DNA of 64,000 nucleotides from Pseudomonas promysalinigenes (GTDB lineage: Bacteria; Pseudomonadota; Gammaproteobacteria; Pseudomonadales; Pseudomonadaceae): NCBI RefSeq assembly GCF_014269025.2, contig NZ_CP077094.1:3720001-3784000 (forward strand). The letters are read 5' to 3'. The notes beneath the pieces were generated by a model, which saw only the letters and a list, made by a program, of their open reading frames with translations, was not told the DNA's origin and did no database searches. This document shows, piece after piece, positions 42,958-51,926 of the stretch (position 1 is its first letter; every line of letters starts with the position of its first letter). Made by a program: the position numbers and the translations under genes.

Positions 42958-44273
42958 AGGCCCACCGACTGGCGCAGGGCCGCCAAGGGCCGACGCAGCA
43001 GGTACAACGCCAGTGGAGCACGGGCACCGTATACCTTGGCGGTGCCACGCAGGCCAATGCGCGGCGGCGATTGCCCGAAGCTGGCATCCAGCCGGTAGGC
43101 CAACTGCCCGGCCGGGGTCGTCTGAGCTTGATAAGCCATGCGTTCAAGCGTGGCATCGTGGCGGTTCAACGGGTCGCTGTCGAGAAACAGCGCAACCTCG
43201 GCACCAGGCGCCAGCCCTATGGCGTCAGCCACCGGCAACTCGATCCGAAGCTCGGCCTGGGCTGGGTCGGCGATCTCCATCAAGCGTTCACCGGTGCGCA
43301 TCGGCTTGCCGACAAAACGCTGGCCATCGGCGAATACCGCGATGCCATCGCGCTCGGCGCGCACCTCACTGCGCCCGAGCAGATCACGAGCGTAATCGCG
43401 CTCGGCACGCTTTTGTTCGACCCTGGCCGCCAGCAGGTCGAGCCGGGCACTGGAGTCTGCATCGGAGAATGCCCGCTGGCTGTTGGCGCGCAATTCGGCC
43501 TCTGCGACGCCAAGGGTACGCTCGGCCACATCGGCCTGAGCCTTGAGCGTGGTGGCATCGAAGCGCACCAGTACCTGCCCGGCCTGGACGGCCTGGTTTG
43601 GCTTGATCTGCAATTGCGCAACGACCCCGTCCAACGGCGCAGCGACCACTTGGCCGTTGCGTGGCACCACCTCGGCAGGCGCCAGCACCGACTGCCGCAC
43701 CGGCACCAGCAAGGTCAGCAGCAGCACGCCGGCCAGCGCCCAGCGCGTGCGAGCCGGCCAGCGCAGACGCCATGGCTTACCAGGCTGCAGGGCACACCAG
43801 GCATGGCCATAGCAGTCGCCCAACTGCACAAGCAAGGCCTGCTCGGCGTCGTTCCAAGGGTTGTCGCGGGCCAGCCACAACCCTCCGAACACTTCGCCTT
43901 TACGGTCCTTGAGCGGTAGCCAGAACCCATAGGGCGCCGACAAGCCCTGCCATTCTTCGCGGCTAGCTTGGTCAAGGTCCTCAGCCGGCACTACTCCGGC
44001 CAGGGCGAAACGCTCACTGGTCGCCAACCGCGCAGCGACGCGCTCGATGAACACCACGAACGGGGCGTTGGGTTCCACAGCGCTGATGCCGGTCAAAGCG
44101 CGCACCTTGCCGGTGATCAGCAAAGCACCATGGCGGTAGCCAAACAACGGCTGGCTGTCATTGACCATACTGAACGCCAGGGTCTCCAACGACGATGCGC
44201 TGCGGGCCTGACGCTCCAACTTCAGATAATGGGCAAGCAGTTGCTCGAGCGCGCCTGGCACCGGGGCGTTCAT
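42954..44273 (-). CDS. GAF-like domain / HlyD periplasmic adaptor
   Basis: A 439-residue protein. Residues ~20-165 resemble a cytosolic GAF sensor domain (FSMVNDSQPLFGYRHGALL, GFWLPLKDRKGEVFGGLWLARD). One transmembrane helix (~175-195) is followed by an HlyD adaptor with lipoyl half (VVAAPLDGVVAQLQIKPNQAVQAGQVLVRF), coiled coil and β-barrel. Placing a sensor domain on an adaptor is uncommon. Overlaps by 4 bp both the upstream adaptor and the downstream M50 gene. Confidence 0.83.
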   Translation of the reverse strand: MNAPVPGALEQLLAHYLKLERQARSASSLETLAFSMVNDSQPLFGYRHGALLITGKVRALTGISAVEPNAPFVVFIERVAARLATSERFALAGVVPAEDLDQASREEWQGLSAPYGFWLPLKDRKGEVFGGLWLARDNPWNDAEQALLVQLGDCYGHAWCALQPGKPWRLRWPARTRWALAGVLLLTLLVPVRQSVLAPAEVVPRNGQVVAAPLDGVVAQLQIKPNQAVQAGQVLVRFDATTLKAQADVAERTLGVAEAELRANSQRAFSDADSSARLDLLAARVEQKRAERDYARDLLGRSEVRAERDGIAVFADGQRFVGKPMRTGERLMEIADPAQAELRIELPVADAIGLAPGAEVALFLDSDPLNRHDATLERMAYQAQTTPAGQLAYRLDASFGQSPPRIGLRGTAKVYGARAPLALYLLRRPLAALRQSVGL

Positions 44274-45031
44274 GGCCGCTCCGCAAACTGCGCGGTACCG
44301 CTCATACCGGCCAGCAGCCCCGGCGTGTTGGCCGGTACGCTGGCTATCAGCAACAGGGTCTGGCTGCCCTCGTCAATCCGCGCACCCAGTCGCTTGACCA
44401 CCGCCTCGATAGGCTTGCCAGTCTCATCGGGTACGAAGCTGAAAGCCTGCTCGGGCTTGAGCCTGCCAAGCCAGCGCGACGGCACCAGCAGGTGGATTTC
44501 CAGGGAACGGTTATCGACGATTTCCAGCAGCGGCGCACCGCTGGCCACACTCTCGTGAGCCTGCACTCGACGCGTTACCACCTGGCCATCGAACGGTGCC
44601 TTGATCTGGCAGCGCTGCACCTGCACCTGATAAACCTGCGATTCAGCCTGAGCCTGGGACTGGCGCGCCTCGGCCAACGTTACTTCGAAACGGCCGACCG
44701 AATTCAACGCCGCCAGTTGCTGCTTGTTACGCAGTTCTTCCCGGGCAGCACGTACGGCAGCGGCGGAGGCGTTGGCCTGAGCCTGGTAAGCGCTGCAGTC
44801 GAAACGCACCAGCACATCGCCTTTATTGAATGCCTGCCCTTCGGCGTAGGGGATTTCAACCACTCGGCCAGGCAACTCACTAGCCAGCACCGCCTGGGAA
44901 CGGGCACGTAGCACGCCACGAACTTCGCCAGCAGTGGCGCTGGCAGCGTCCAACAACGGGTCGCCAGCGTCGGCAGCCATCACCCCAGCGCAGAACAATG
45001 CCAGCACCGCACCCCAGACAACCTGCTTCAT
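44270..45031 (-). CDS. Periplasmic adaptor (HlyD/RND MFP-type)
   Basis: A 253-residue protein with a signal peptide (VVWGAVLALFCAGVMAAD). The lipoyl domain is split by a short coiled coil: VLASELPGRVVEIPYAEGQAFNKGDVLVRFD and CQIKAPFDGQVVTRRVQAHE, then a β-barrel. It lacks a C-terminal membrane-proximal domain, so it is shorter than RND adaptors. ATG 45031 begins the signal peptide; the ORF upstream of it is not supported. It is the first gene of the export cluster. Confidence 0.85.
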   Translation of the reverse strand: MKQVVWGAVLALFCAGVMAADAGDPLLDAASATAGEVRGVLRARSQAVLASELPGRVVEIPYAEGQAFNKGDVLVRFDCSAYQAQANASAAAVRAAREELRNKQQLAALNSVGRFEVTLAEARQSQAQAESQVYQVQVQRCQIKAPFDGQVVTRRVQAHESVASGAPLLEIVDNRSLEIHLLVPSRWLGRLKPEQAFSFVPDETGKPIEAVVKRLGARIDEGSQTLLLIASVPANTPGLLAGMSGTAQFAERP

Positions 45032-45383
45032 CTCGCTACGTCCCTGTAATGAATTGCACCGCTTGAACACGATGTATCGGCTGCCCGCACAAGAACGTGA
45101 GCGCCGCTGGTCTGCGTGTTTGGCATTTTTGCGCGTTAGAGATCACATTCCGTCAAGGCGCAAGCTCCTCGCCAGCCTTGGGAAAGTGGCCGGATGCTAT
45201 CAGTGATTATGCGCGCCCGGAAGTACCCTTGTGAGGGTGGCGGATTAGGACTTGGAACGGGTTGCATACGCTCGAGGGTGCGGATGGCAGACGATCGAAA
45301 CACAAGGTGTTCACCCTGGTCCTGGGCCGAAAACGACAAAACCCCGAAACGGAACCGTTTCGGGGCTTTGTTTACTTCGCGTA
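45032..45383. other. 352-bp gap between export cluster and tRNA-Ser
   Basis: It should contain the minus-strand promoter of the adaptor genes. The only clear element I see is the bidirectional terminator at 45338-45374. Open frames here cross the tRNA and look spurious. Confidence 0.4.
45338..45374. terminator. Terminator downstream of tRNA-Ser
   Basis: Perfect 11-bp stem CCCCGAAACGG/CCGTTTCGGGG, loop AA, flanked by AAAA on one side and TTTGTTT on the other. It terminates the minus-strand purC/tRNA transcript and can work in both directions. Confidence 0.85.
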
Positions 45384-45473
45384 TGGCGGAGAGATAGGGA
45401 TTTGAACCCTAGGTACTGTTGCCAGTACAACGGATTTCGAATCCGTCCCGTTCGACCACTCCGGCATCTCTCC
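45384..45473 (-). tRNA. tRNA-Ser (anticodon CGA)
   Basis: A 90-nt class II tRNA. Acceptor GGAGAGA pairs with TCTCTCC, anticodon loop TTCGAAA gives CGA (reads UCG), a long variable arm is present, the T-arm contains GGTTCAAATCC, and CCA is encoded. It is downstream of purC on the same strand. Confidence 0.95.
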
Positions 45474-45564
45474 AATGCCGCGCATCATACCAGCGAATTC
45501 TTGAAAGGCAAACCTTTTTTCAAAAAAAATCACGTGGTATCAGGCGCTTGCGTGAACGCGCAGC

Positions 45565-46275
45565 TTACAGCGGCACGCCCAGACGCTTGGCAACTTCTTC
45601 GTAGGCTTCGATCACGTCGCCCAGGCCCTGACGGAAGCGATCCTTGTCCATCTTCTTGCGGGTTTCTTTGTCCCACAGGCGGCAGCCGTCGGGGCTGAAC
45701 TCATCGCCCAGGACGATCTGGCCATGGAAGACCCCGAACTCCAGCTTGAAGTCGACCAGCAGCAGGCCGGCGTCATCGAACAGCTTGCTCAGCACTTCGT
45801 TGACCTTCAGCGACAGCTTCTTCATCTCGACCAGTTGCTCGGCGGTACCCCAGCCGAACGCAACAACGTGGGACTCGTTGATGAACGGATCACCCTTCTC
45901 GTCGTTCTTGAGGAACAGTTCGAAAGTGGAAGGCTCCAGCTTGATGCCCTCCTCCACGCCCAGGCGCTTGACCAGGCTACCGGCAGCGTAGTTACGTACC
46001 ACGCACTCGACCGGGATCATGTCCAGCTTCTTGACCAGGCATTCGTTGTCGCCCAGCAGCTTGTCGAATTGAGTCGGCACGCCGGCCTCTTCGAGCTTTT
46101 GCATGATGAAGGCGTTGAACTTGTTGTTGACCATGCCTTTGCGGTCGAGCTGTTCGATGCGCTTGCCGTCGAACGCCGAGGTGTCGTTACGGAACAGCAG
46201 GATCAAGCGGTCGGCGTCGTCGGTCTTGTAAACCGATTTGGCCTTGCCGCGGTAGAGTTCGTCGCGTTTTTCCAT
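45565..46275 (-). CDS. purC: SAICAR synthetase
   Basis: A 236-residue enzyme of purine synthesis joining CAIR and aspartate with ATP. Signatures are [13 protein letters not shown] (glycine-rich start), [34 protein letters not shown] and [14 protein letters not shown]. Length matches the bacterial enzyme. It is last in the conserved dapA-bamC-MBL-purC order, 29 bp after the MBL gene. Confidence 0.96.
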   Translation of the reverse strand: MEKRDELYRGKAKSVYKTDDADRLILLFRNDTSAFDGKRIEQLDRKGMVNNKFNAFIMQKLEEAGVPTQFDKLLGDNECLVKKLDMIPVECVVRNYAAGSLVKRLGVEEGIKLEPSTFELFLKNDEKGDPFINESHVVAFGWGTAEQLVEMKKLSLKVNEVLSKLFDDAGLLLVDFKLEFGVFHGQIVLGDEFSPDGCRLWDKETRKKMDKDRFRQGLGDVIEAYEEVAKRLGVPL

Positions 46276-46304
46276 GATTGGGCTCCGCTTGCTGAGGTGT
46301 TGGG

Positions 46305-47063
46305 CTAGGCGATTTCGCGCCAGTCGAGCCCGTGTTCCTGATTAGCCACCTGGAGCCAGGCCGGGTCGCACCCTAGGGTGTCGACGAAGCATTGGCGGGC
46401 CAGATGTGGCAGGTTGTTCTTGCTGCTGAGGTGGGCCAGCACCAGGTGCTGCAGGGTGCTCCAGCCCAACTCCTGCACCAGGCGCGCGGCCTGATGGTTG
46501 TTCAAATGTCCGTGCATGCCACCTACCCGCTGCTTGAGAAAGGCAGGGTAATGACCGCGTGCAAGCAGGTCACGGCAGTGGTTGGCTTCGATCAGCAGTG
46601 CATCCAGGCCCTGATAACGCTCGAGCAGCCGCGCATCGTACGAGCCAAGGTCGGTCAGCATGCCGAACCGCCGACGCCCATCACTGATCACGTACTGCAA
46701 GGGCTCGTAAGCGTCGTGCTCGACCCGAGCCGCGCTCACTTGCAGCGCGCCAACCTGCAACCGCTCGCCACAAGCGAGAAAACCGGCCACCTCCACCGGC
46801 TTGCGCATGCCGCGCAATGTGCCCTGGCTGAGGTAGACCGGTACATTGTAGCGCCGCGAAAGCAACCCCACCCCATGCACGTGGTCGGCATGTTCGTGGG
46901 TCACCAGCACGGCACTCAACTGGGCCGCCGAAACGCCGAGCAACGCCAGGCGCCGCTCGGTTTCACGCAGGGAAAAACCGCAATCGACCAGGATGAAGGT
47001 GTCACCACTGGCGATCAGCGTGCCATTTCCCTGGCTGCCGCTTCCAAGTACCGCGAAGCGCAC
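46305..47063 (-). CDS. MBL-fold metallohydrolase
   Basis: A 252-residue single-domain metallo-β-lactamase-fold hydrolase. The metal motif THEHADH lies in [17 protein letters not shown], with DLGSYD and HCRDLLARG further on. It resembles the YycJ/WalJ-type group ([10 protein letters not shown] opening); a phosphodiesterase activity is possible but unproven. GTG start directly abuts the bamC stop, implying coupling. Confidence 0.88.
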   Translation of the reverse strand: MRFAVLGSGSQGNGTLIASGDTFILVDCGFSLRETERRLALLGVSAAQLSAVLVTHEHADHVHGVGLLSRRYNVPVYLSQGTLRGMRKPVEVAGFLACGERLQVGALQVSAARVEHDAYEPLQYVISDGRRRFGMLTDLGSYDARLLERYQGLDALLIEANHCRDLLARGHYPAFLKQRVGGMHGHLNNHQAARLVQELGWSTLQHLVLAHLSSKNNLPHLARQCFVDTLGCDPAWLQVANQEHGLDWREIA

Positions 47064-48182
47064 TTAACCCAAGTGGTCCTGAATGGCGCTCAGTACACGG
47101 CGGGCGACATCGGCCGGGGCCACGGTGTTGATGTTCTTCTCGACGGTGACCTGCACGCTCTCGCCAACCTTGCTCAGGCGTACCTGATAGCGCTCGGCGC
47201 GGGCTTCACGCTCTTCCTTGGTCGGGGCACTGCCGAACAGGCGGCCGAAGAAGCCTGGCTCGTTCTGCTTGTCCTCGGGCTTTTCCGAGAGGTTGATGTA
47301 GTACAGGCCCAGGCTGCGGTTGATGTCCTCAACCCGCCACTGGCCACCCTGCTCAAGCGCACGACCCACACCGGACCAGGCACGGTCCAGGTCGGAGCCC
47401 AGGAACAACACAGGGTTGCCGCTACCGTCTTCGCTCAGGCTGACCCGGCTAGGGGCGTCGAAATCACGCGCTGCCAGCAACGATACCGAACCGCCCTTCT
47501 CGGCGCTGCGGCTCATGCTGGCGAGCATTTCGTCGACCAGCAGCGCATCGGCGCCGTTGTTTGCGGAAGTGGACGGGAAAGCAGGGTCGGCAGTGCTACC
47601 GGCCGGGCGCTCGACGCTGACGATGTACACCTCGGAGGTGTTGCGCTGCACACCAGGCTCGATGCGCACGCGCACACGCACTTCGCTGTCGCCGCTACTG
47701 GCGGTGCTCGCCAGACGCTGGCCGAGCGACGCCGAGAGCTCGTCGAAACGCTGCCAAGTGGTGTTGAATTCACCAGTCTGCGGGCGCTCTTCAGCAATAC
47801 GGAAGCCATTGTCCTCGAAGAACTGGTGCGCCACCGGCCACACTTCGGCCGGTGAGTGCTGAGCCAGTACCCAGCGGCTGCTGCCACTGCGCTGCAGTGT
47901 GTAGTCGCTGGCTTCGACGCCGGCACTCAGGGGTTGTGGACGCGGCACCTCGAACTCGCCAGTGACGCTGTCGTCGGCGACGTTGCGCGGAATTGGCAGC
48001 AACGGGTCGAGGCGTTTGACGTTGGCCGCATCCGGTGGCAATTGCATCGGTGCAGTCGGGTGCGCCTGCAGGTAATCGCTGCCGCGGTCACGGAAATAGC
48101 CATCCTCGCCCCACAGCCAGCCACACCCACTGGTGCTGGAGATAATCAGGGCAAGCGCGGAAAGACCAGCCAGTCGCTTCAT
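47064..48182 (-). CDS. bamC: BamC outer-membrane assembly lipoprotein
   Basis: A 372-residue lipoprotein of the BAM complex. Lipobox STSGCGWLWG (Cys20), a flexible N-terminal stretch with DYLQAHPTAPMQLPPDAANVKRLDPLLPIP that contacts BamD, then two helix-grip domains (~95-210 and ~235-370). Gene order dapA-bamC is conserved in gammaproteobacteria. It starts 15 bp after dapA. Confidence 0.93.
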   Translation of the reverse strand: MKRLAGLSALALIISSTSGCGWLWGEDGYFRDRGSDYLQAHPTAPMQLPPDAANVKRLDPLLPIPRNVADDSVTGEFEVPRPQPLSAGVEASDYTLQRSGSSRWVLAQHSPAEVWPVAHQFFEDNGFRIAEERPQTGEFNTTWQRFDELSASLGQRLASTASSGDSEVRVRVRIEPGVQRNTSEVYIVSVERPAGSTADPAFPSTSANNGADALLVDEMLASMSRSAEKGGSVSLLAARDFDAPSRVSLSEDGSGNPVLFLGSDLDRAWSGVGRALEQGGQWRVEDINRSLGLYYINLSEKPEDKQNEPGFFGRLFGSAPTKEEREARAERYQVRLSKVGESVQVTVEKNINTVAPADVARRVLSAIQDHLG

Positions 48183-48197
48183 GCGGTGTACTTCCTC

Positions 48198-49085
48198 TTA
48201 AAACAGTACGCCGGACTGGCGCAAGGCAGTACGGACTTTTTCGTGGCAGCCTTCGCTCAGCCAGGTCAATGGCAGGCGAATGCCTTTGTGCATCAGGCCC
48301 ATTTCCACCAGCGCCCACTTCACAGGGATCGGGTTGGCTTCGCAGAACAGGTCTTTGTGCAGCGGCATGAGTTTTTCGTTGATTGCGCGGGCCTTCTCGG
48401 CATTGCCCTCAAGGGCGGCCTCGCACAGGTCGGCCATTTCGCGCGGGGCGACGTTGGCGGTGACCGAAATGTTGCCCTTGCCGCCCATCAGGATCAGCTC
48501 GACGGCGGTTGGGTCGTCACCGGACATGACGATGAAGTCCTTGTCGACACCTTCGAGGATTGCTTTGGCGCGGGCCAGATCGCCGGTGGCTTCCTTGATA
48601 CCAATGATGTTCTTGACCTTCGACAGACGGATCACGGTCTCGGCCTGCATGTCGCACGAGGTGCGGCCAGGCACGTTGTAGAGGATCTGCGGGATGTCGA
48701 CGGCTTCGGCGATGTGCTTGAAGTGCTGATACAGGCCTTCCTGAGTCGGCTTGTTGTAGTACGGCACCACCAGCAGGCAGGCATCGGCGCCAGCGTTCTT
48801 GGCGTTCTGGGTCAGGTGCACGGCTTCGGCGGTGGAGTTGGCACCGGTACCGGCGATGACCGGGATCGGCTTTTTGCTGTGCTTGACGCGCTCGACCACA
48901 TGCTTGATGACCAGAATGTGCTCTTCGACGTCGAGCGTGGCCGACTCACCGGTAGTGCCGACAGCGACGATCGCGTGGGTGCCGTTTTCCAGGTGGAAGT
49001 CTACAAGTTTGTCGAGGCTGCCCCAGTCCAGACGCCCTTGTGCATCCATGGGTGTGACCAACGCCACCATACTGCCCGCAATCAT
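48198..49085 (-). CDS. dapA: 4-Hydroxy-tetrahydrodipicolinate synthase
   Basis: A 295-residue TIM-barrel aldolase condensing pyruvate and aspartate semialdehyde for lysine and diaminopimelate. [22 protein letters not shown] (Tyr) and [14 protein letters not shown] (Schiff-base Lys near 161) are diagnostic. ATG 49085 is the conserved start ([13 protein letters not shown]), with GCAGGAG upstream. First gene of the dapA-bamC-MBL-purC group and divergent from gcvR. Confidence 0.97.
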   Translation of the reverse strand: MIAGSMVALVTPMDAQGRLDWGSLDKLVDFHLENGTHAIVAVGTTGESATLDVEEHILVIKHVVERVKHSKKPIPVIAGTGANSTAEAVHLTQNAKNAGADACLLVVPYYNKPTQEGLYQHFKHIAEAVDIPQILYNVPGRTSCDMQAETVIRLSKVKNIIGIKEATGDLARAKAILEGVDKDFIVMSGDDPTAVELILMGGKGNISVTANVAPREMADLCEAALEGNAEKARAINEKLMPLHKDLFCEANPIPVKWALVEMGLMHKGIRLPLTWLSEGCHEKVRTALRQSGVLF

Positions 49086-49345
49086 GTAACTGCTCCTGCC
49101 GGAAAAAGAGAGCGGTAATGGTACTGGGGGCATCGACCTTGCACAAGCGAAGCAGGCGGGCGGAGCATTCCCCTCGGCGCCTTATTTCGCTACCCTTGAT
49201 CCTTTGATCGGTGCAGCGCGGCCCGCCGGGCCGTCGACCATGCTCCCCGGCCAGTGTCCACGTCCTCGCATGCGAGCCCCGGGCTCTGCCGACAGGAGGC
49301 TTTCGCCCGTCCTGCACCGACCGCTCATCGCTTTAGGAATGCTGC

Positions 49346-49906
49346 ATGTCCACCCCCACCGTCCGTGAACAATTCCTCGTCATCAGTGCCCTGGGCCCCA
49401 ATCCCATGGAACTGGCCAACGTTCTCAGCCGCGCCGCCTTCGAAAACCGCTGCGCGGTGGTCACCTCGCGCCTGAGCCGCCACGGCGAGACCAGCGCTTT
49501 GGTGCTGCAGGTAGGCGGCAGCTGGGACGCCCTGGCACGCCTTGAAGCCATGCTACCGAGCCTGGGCAAGAAGCACGGCTTGACCCTGGATGTGGTGCGC
49601 AGCGCCGACCAGGAGGTGCGTCCGCAGGCCCTGCCATATGTGGCCTACGTCAGCGCCGCCTATCGCCCGGATATCATCAACGAGCTGTGCCAGTTCTTCC
49701 TCGACCACCGCGTCGAGCTCGAAGCCATGACCTGCGACACCTACCTGGCGCCGCAGACCGGCAGCAGCATGCTCAATGCGCAATTCACCGTGATCCTGCC
49801 GGCCGGCACGCAGATCAGCTGGCTGCGCGACCAGTTCCTGGACTTCGCCGACGCCCTGAACCTCGACGCGCTGATCGAGCCATGGCGTCCACAAAACCCC
49901 ATGTAA
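49346..49906 (+). CDS. gcvR: Glycine cleavage system regulator GcvR (tandem ACT)
   Basis: A 186-residue protein with two ACT domains (~9-85: FLVISALGPNPMELANVLSRAA; ~94-175: AYVSAAYRPDIINELCQFF, VELEAMTCDTY). In E. coli GcvR antagonises GcvA in response to glycine. No GcvA is adjacent. It is followed after 11 bp by bcp, the usual pairing. Confidence 0.9.
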   Translation: MSTPTVREQFLVISALGPNPMELANVLSRAAFENRCAVVTSRLSRHGETSALVLQVGGSWDALARLEAMLPSLGKKHGLTLDVVRSADQEVRPQALPYVAYVSAAYRPDIINELCQFFLDHRVELEAMTCDTYLAPQTGSSMLNAQFTVILPAGTQISWLRDQFLDFADALNLDALIEPWRPQNPM

Positions 49907-49917
49907 GGAAACCCGCC

Positions 49918-50391
49918 ATGGCTGTAGAAATCGACCATCCCGTCGCCGACTTCAAGGCTCAGGCCACCAGCGGCCAGACTATCAGCCTGGCCGAGCTCAA
50001 GGGCCGCCAGGTGGTGCTGTACTTCTATCCCAAGGACAGCACCCCAGGCTGCACCACCGAAGGCCAGGGCTTTCGCGACCAGCACGAAGCCTTTGCTGCC
50101 GCCAATACCCTGGTCTTCGGCGTATCTCGCGATGGCATCAAGTCGCACGAGAACTTCAAAGCCAAACAAGCCTTCCCGTTCGAGCTGATCAGCGACAAGG
50201 ACGAGGCGCTTTGCCAGCTGTTCGACGTGATCAAGCTCAAGAAGCTGTACGGCAAGGAATACCTGGGCGTGGACCGCAGCACGTTTTTGATCGACAAGGA
50301 CGGCGTACTGCGCCAGCAATGGCGCGGCGTGAAAGTGCCCGGGCATGTGGATGCGGTGCTGGCTGCTGCGCAAGCGCTGCACAAGGCTTGA
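49918..50391 (+). CDS. bcp: Thiol peroxidase / peroxiredoxin Bcp
   Basis: A 157-residue PrxQ-type peroxiredoxin that reduces H2O2 and organic peroxides. The peroxidatic Cys is Cys45 in YPKDSTPGCTTEGQGF. The resolving Cys five residues later, present in E. coli Bcp, is Gly here, leaving the enzyme 1-Cys-like or using a different partner thiol. ATG 49918 follows TAAGGAAACCCGCC. Cotranscribed with gcvR. Confidence 0.93.
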   Translation: MAVEIDHPVADFKAQATSGQTISLAELKGRQVVLYFYPKDSTPGCTTEGQGFRDQHEAFAAANTLVFGVSRDGIKSHENFKAKQAFPFELISDKDEALCQLFDVIKLKKLYGKEYLGVDRSTFLIDKDGVLRQQWRGVKVPGHVDAVLAAAQALHKA

Positions 50392-50398
50392 AACAAGC

Positions 50399-50468
50399 GC
50401 CGGCCTCTTCGCGACTGAACGCCCACACCAAAACCGTGGGAGCGGGTTCACCTGCGAAGAGGCCAGCG
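50399..50468. repeat. REP doublet in inverted orientation (REPIN)
   Basis: CGGCCTCTTCGCGACTGAAC (50401-50420) and, inverted, GTGGGAGCGGGTTCACCTGC then GAAGAGGCC (50436-50464) are P. putida REP sequences facing each other, able to fold as one hairpin between bcp and the permease gene. Confidence 0.65.
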
Positions 50469-50477
50469 CTGCACACT

Positions 50478-51548
50478 TCAAAGCATCGGTGAAACACTCG
50501 GCTCGTGCCGCGGCCAGGCATCCAGTACAGCCTTGATCAAGGTCGCCAGCGGGATCGCGAAGAAGATCCCCCAGAAGCCCCACAACCCGCCAAACAGCAG
50601 TACCGCGCAGATGATCGCCACAGGGTGCAGGCTCACGGCTTCGGAGAACAGCAGCGGTACCAGCACATTGCCATCCAGTGCCTGGATAATCGCATACACC
50701 GTCATCAACAAAATGAACTGGTCGCCCCATCCCCACTGGAATAGCGCAATCAGCGTGACCGGCACGGTCACCACCACTGCCCCGACATAAGGCACCACCA
50801 CCGACAACCCCACCAGCAACGCCAGCAAAGCCGCATAGTTCAACCCGAGGGTGATGAAGGCGATGTAAGTGGCGATGCCGCAGATCAGGATTTCGATGCC
50901 CTTGCCCCGAATGTAATTGGCGATCTGCCGATTCATCTCGCTGCCCACCCGGTTGAGCAAAGTGCGCTGGCGCGGCAGGTAACCGCTGACCCAGCGCCCG
51001 ATCAACTCGCGGTCCTTGAGGAAGAAAAACACCAGGATCGGCACCAGCACCAGGTAGATCATCGCGTTGACCAGCAGCGGCAGGCTGGACAGCGAAAAGG
51101 TCAGCGCCCATTGGCCGAACTTGCCAATTTCGCCGCGAACCGATTCGATCGCATGCAACACCTGCTCGTCAGACACCAGGTGCGGATAGCGCTCAGGCAG
51201 CAACAGCAACAGCGACTGCCATTTGCCCAGCATCCCAGGCAGTTCGTTGAACAGCGTAATCAGCTGATGCCAAAGCAGCGGCACCAGCACCAGCATGAAC
51301 ACCGCCAACGCCCCCATGAAAAGCGCGAATACCAGCATCACGGCCAGCCGGGTCGGCACCCGCAGACGCTCCAGCGCGTTGACCAGGCCCTGCATGAGAA
51401 AGGCCAGAACCATGCCCGCCAGCACCGGGGCCAGCATGCCGCCCAGGGTGAGTACCGCCGTGAAAGCCAGGAACAGCAAGACCGCCAGCACCACCGCTTC
51501 CTCATCGGAAAAGTAGCGCTCTATCCAGTCGCGAAGCACTTTGAACAT
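50478..51548 (-). CDS. AI-2E/PerM-family permease
   Basis: A 356-residue inner-membrane protein with about eight helices and the family's GxxLxxPVxAGxxxAFLxQG-like opening, PILVFFFLKDRELIG, NQ-type central segment and VPYVGAVVVTVPVTLIALFQWG. Family members are proposed Na+/H+ antiporters or small-molecule exporters (TqsA exports AI-2); the role here is not determined. It follows the TusA-like gene by 19 bp, as a two-gene unit. Confidence 0.88.
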   Translation of the reverse strand: MFKVLRDWIERYFSDEEAVVLAVLLFLAFTAVLTLGGMLAPVLAGMVLAFLMQGLVNALERLRVPTRLAVMLVFALFMGALAVFMLVLVPLLWHQLITLFNELPGMLGKWQSLLLLLPERYPHLVSDEQVLHAIESVRGEIGKFGQWALTFSLSSLPLLVNAMIYLVLVPILVFFFLKDRELIGRWVSGYLPRQRTLLNRVGSEMNRQIANYIRGKGIEILICGIATYIAFITLGLNYAALLALLVGLSVVVPYVGAVVVTVPVTLIALFQWGWGDQFILLMTVYAIIQALDGNVLVPLLFSEAVSLHPVAIICAVLLFGGLWGFWGIFFAIPLATLIKAVLDAWPRHEPSVSPML

Positions 51549-51567
51549 TGACGATCCTTGGGTGGGC

Positions 51568-51807
51568 TCAGGCCTTGCGCAGCCAGTAGGTGTAGGTACC
51601 GGCCTCGGCCGTTTCGTGCAGCAGCGTATGACCGGCCAGTTGAGCGAAAGTGCGGAAGTCGCGCTGGGAACCTGCATCGGTGGCGGTGACCTTGAGTACC
51701 GCCCCGCTGGCCAGGCGGTTAAGTTCCATCTTTGCCTTGAGCAGTGGCAGCGGACAATTGAGCCCGCTGGCATCGAGTTCGGCGTCGCAGGTCAGGGTAT
51801 CACTCAT
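51568..51807 (-). CDS. TusA-family sulfur-carrier-like protein
   Basis: A 79-residue SirA/TusA fold protein with the CPxP motif (GLNCPLPLLKAK) whose Cys carries persulfide. It is one of several TusA paralogues in pseudomonads; a role in 2-thiouridine formation or another sulfur relay is possible. ATG 51807 is chosen for family length. Pairs with the PerM-type permease and is divergent from the M48 protease. Confidence 0.88.
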   Translation of the reverse strand: MSDTLTCDAELDASGLNCPLPLLKAKMELNRLASGAVLKVTATDAGSQRDFRTFAQLAGHTLLHETAEAGTYTYWLRKA

Positions 51808-51926
51808 CGGGCGCATCTCCAGAGCGGGGGCGTAGATTAAGGAAAATGGCCGGTAGCATACCGCCACTGGTCGGGCACGCGCGACCCGGCTACAGTAAGG
51901 CTTTTTTGATCGACGCGAGCTTGTGC

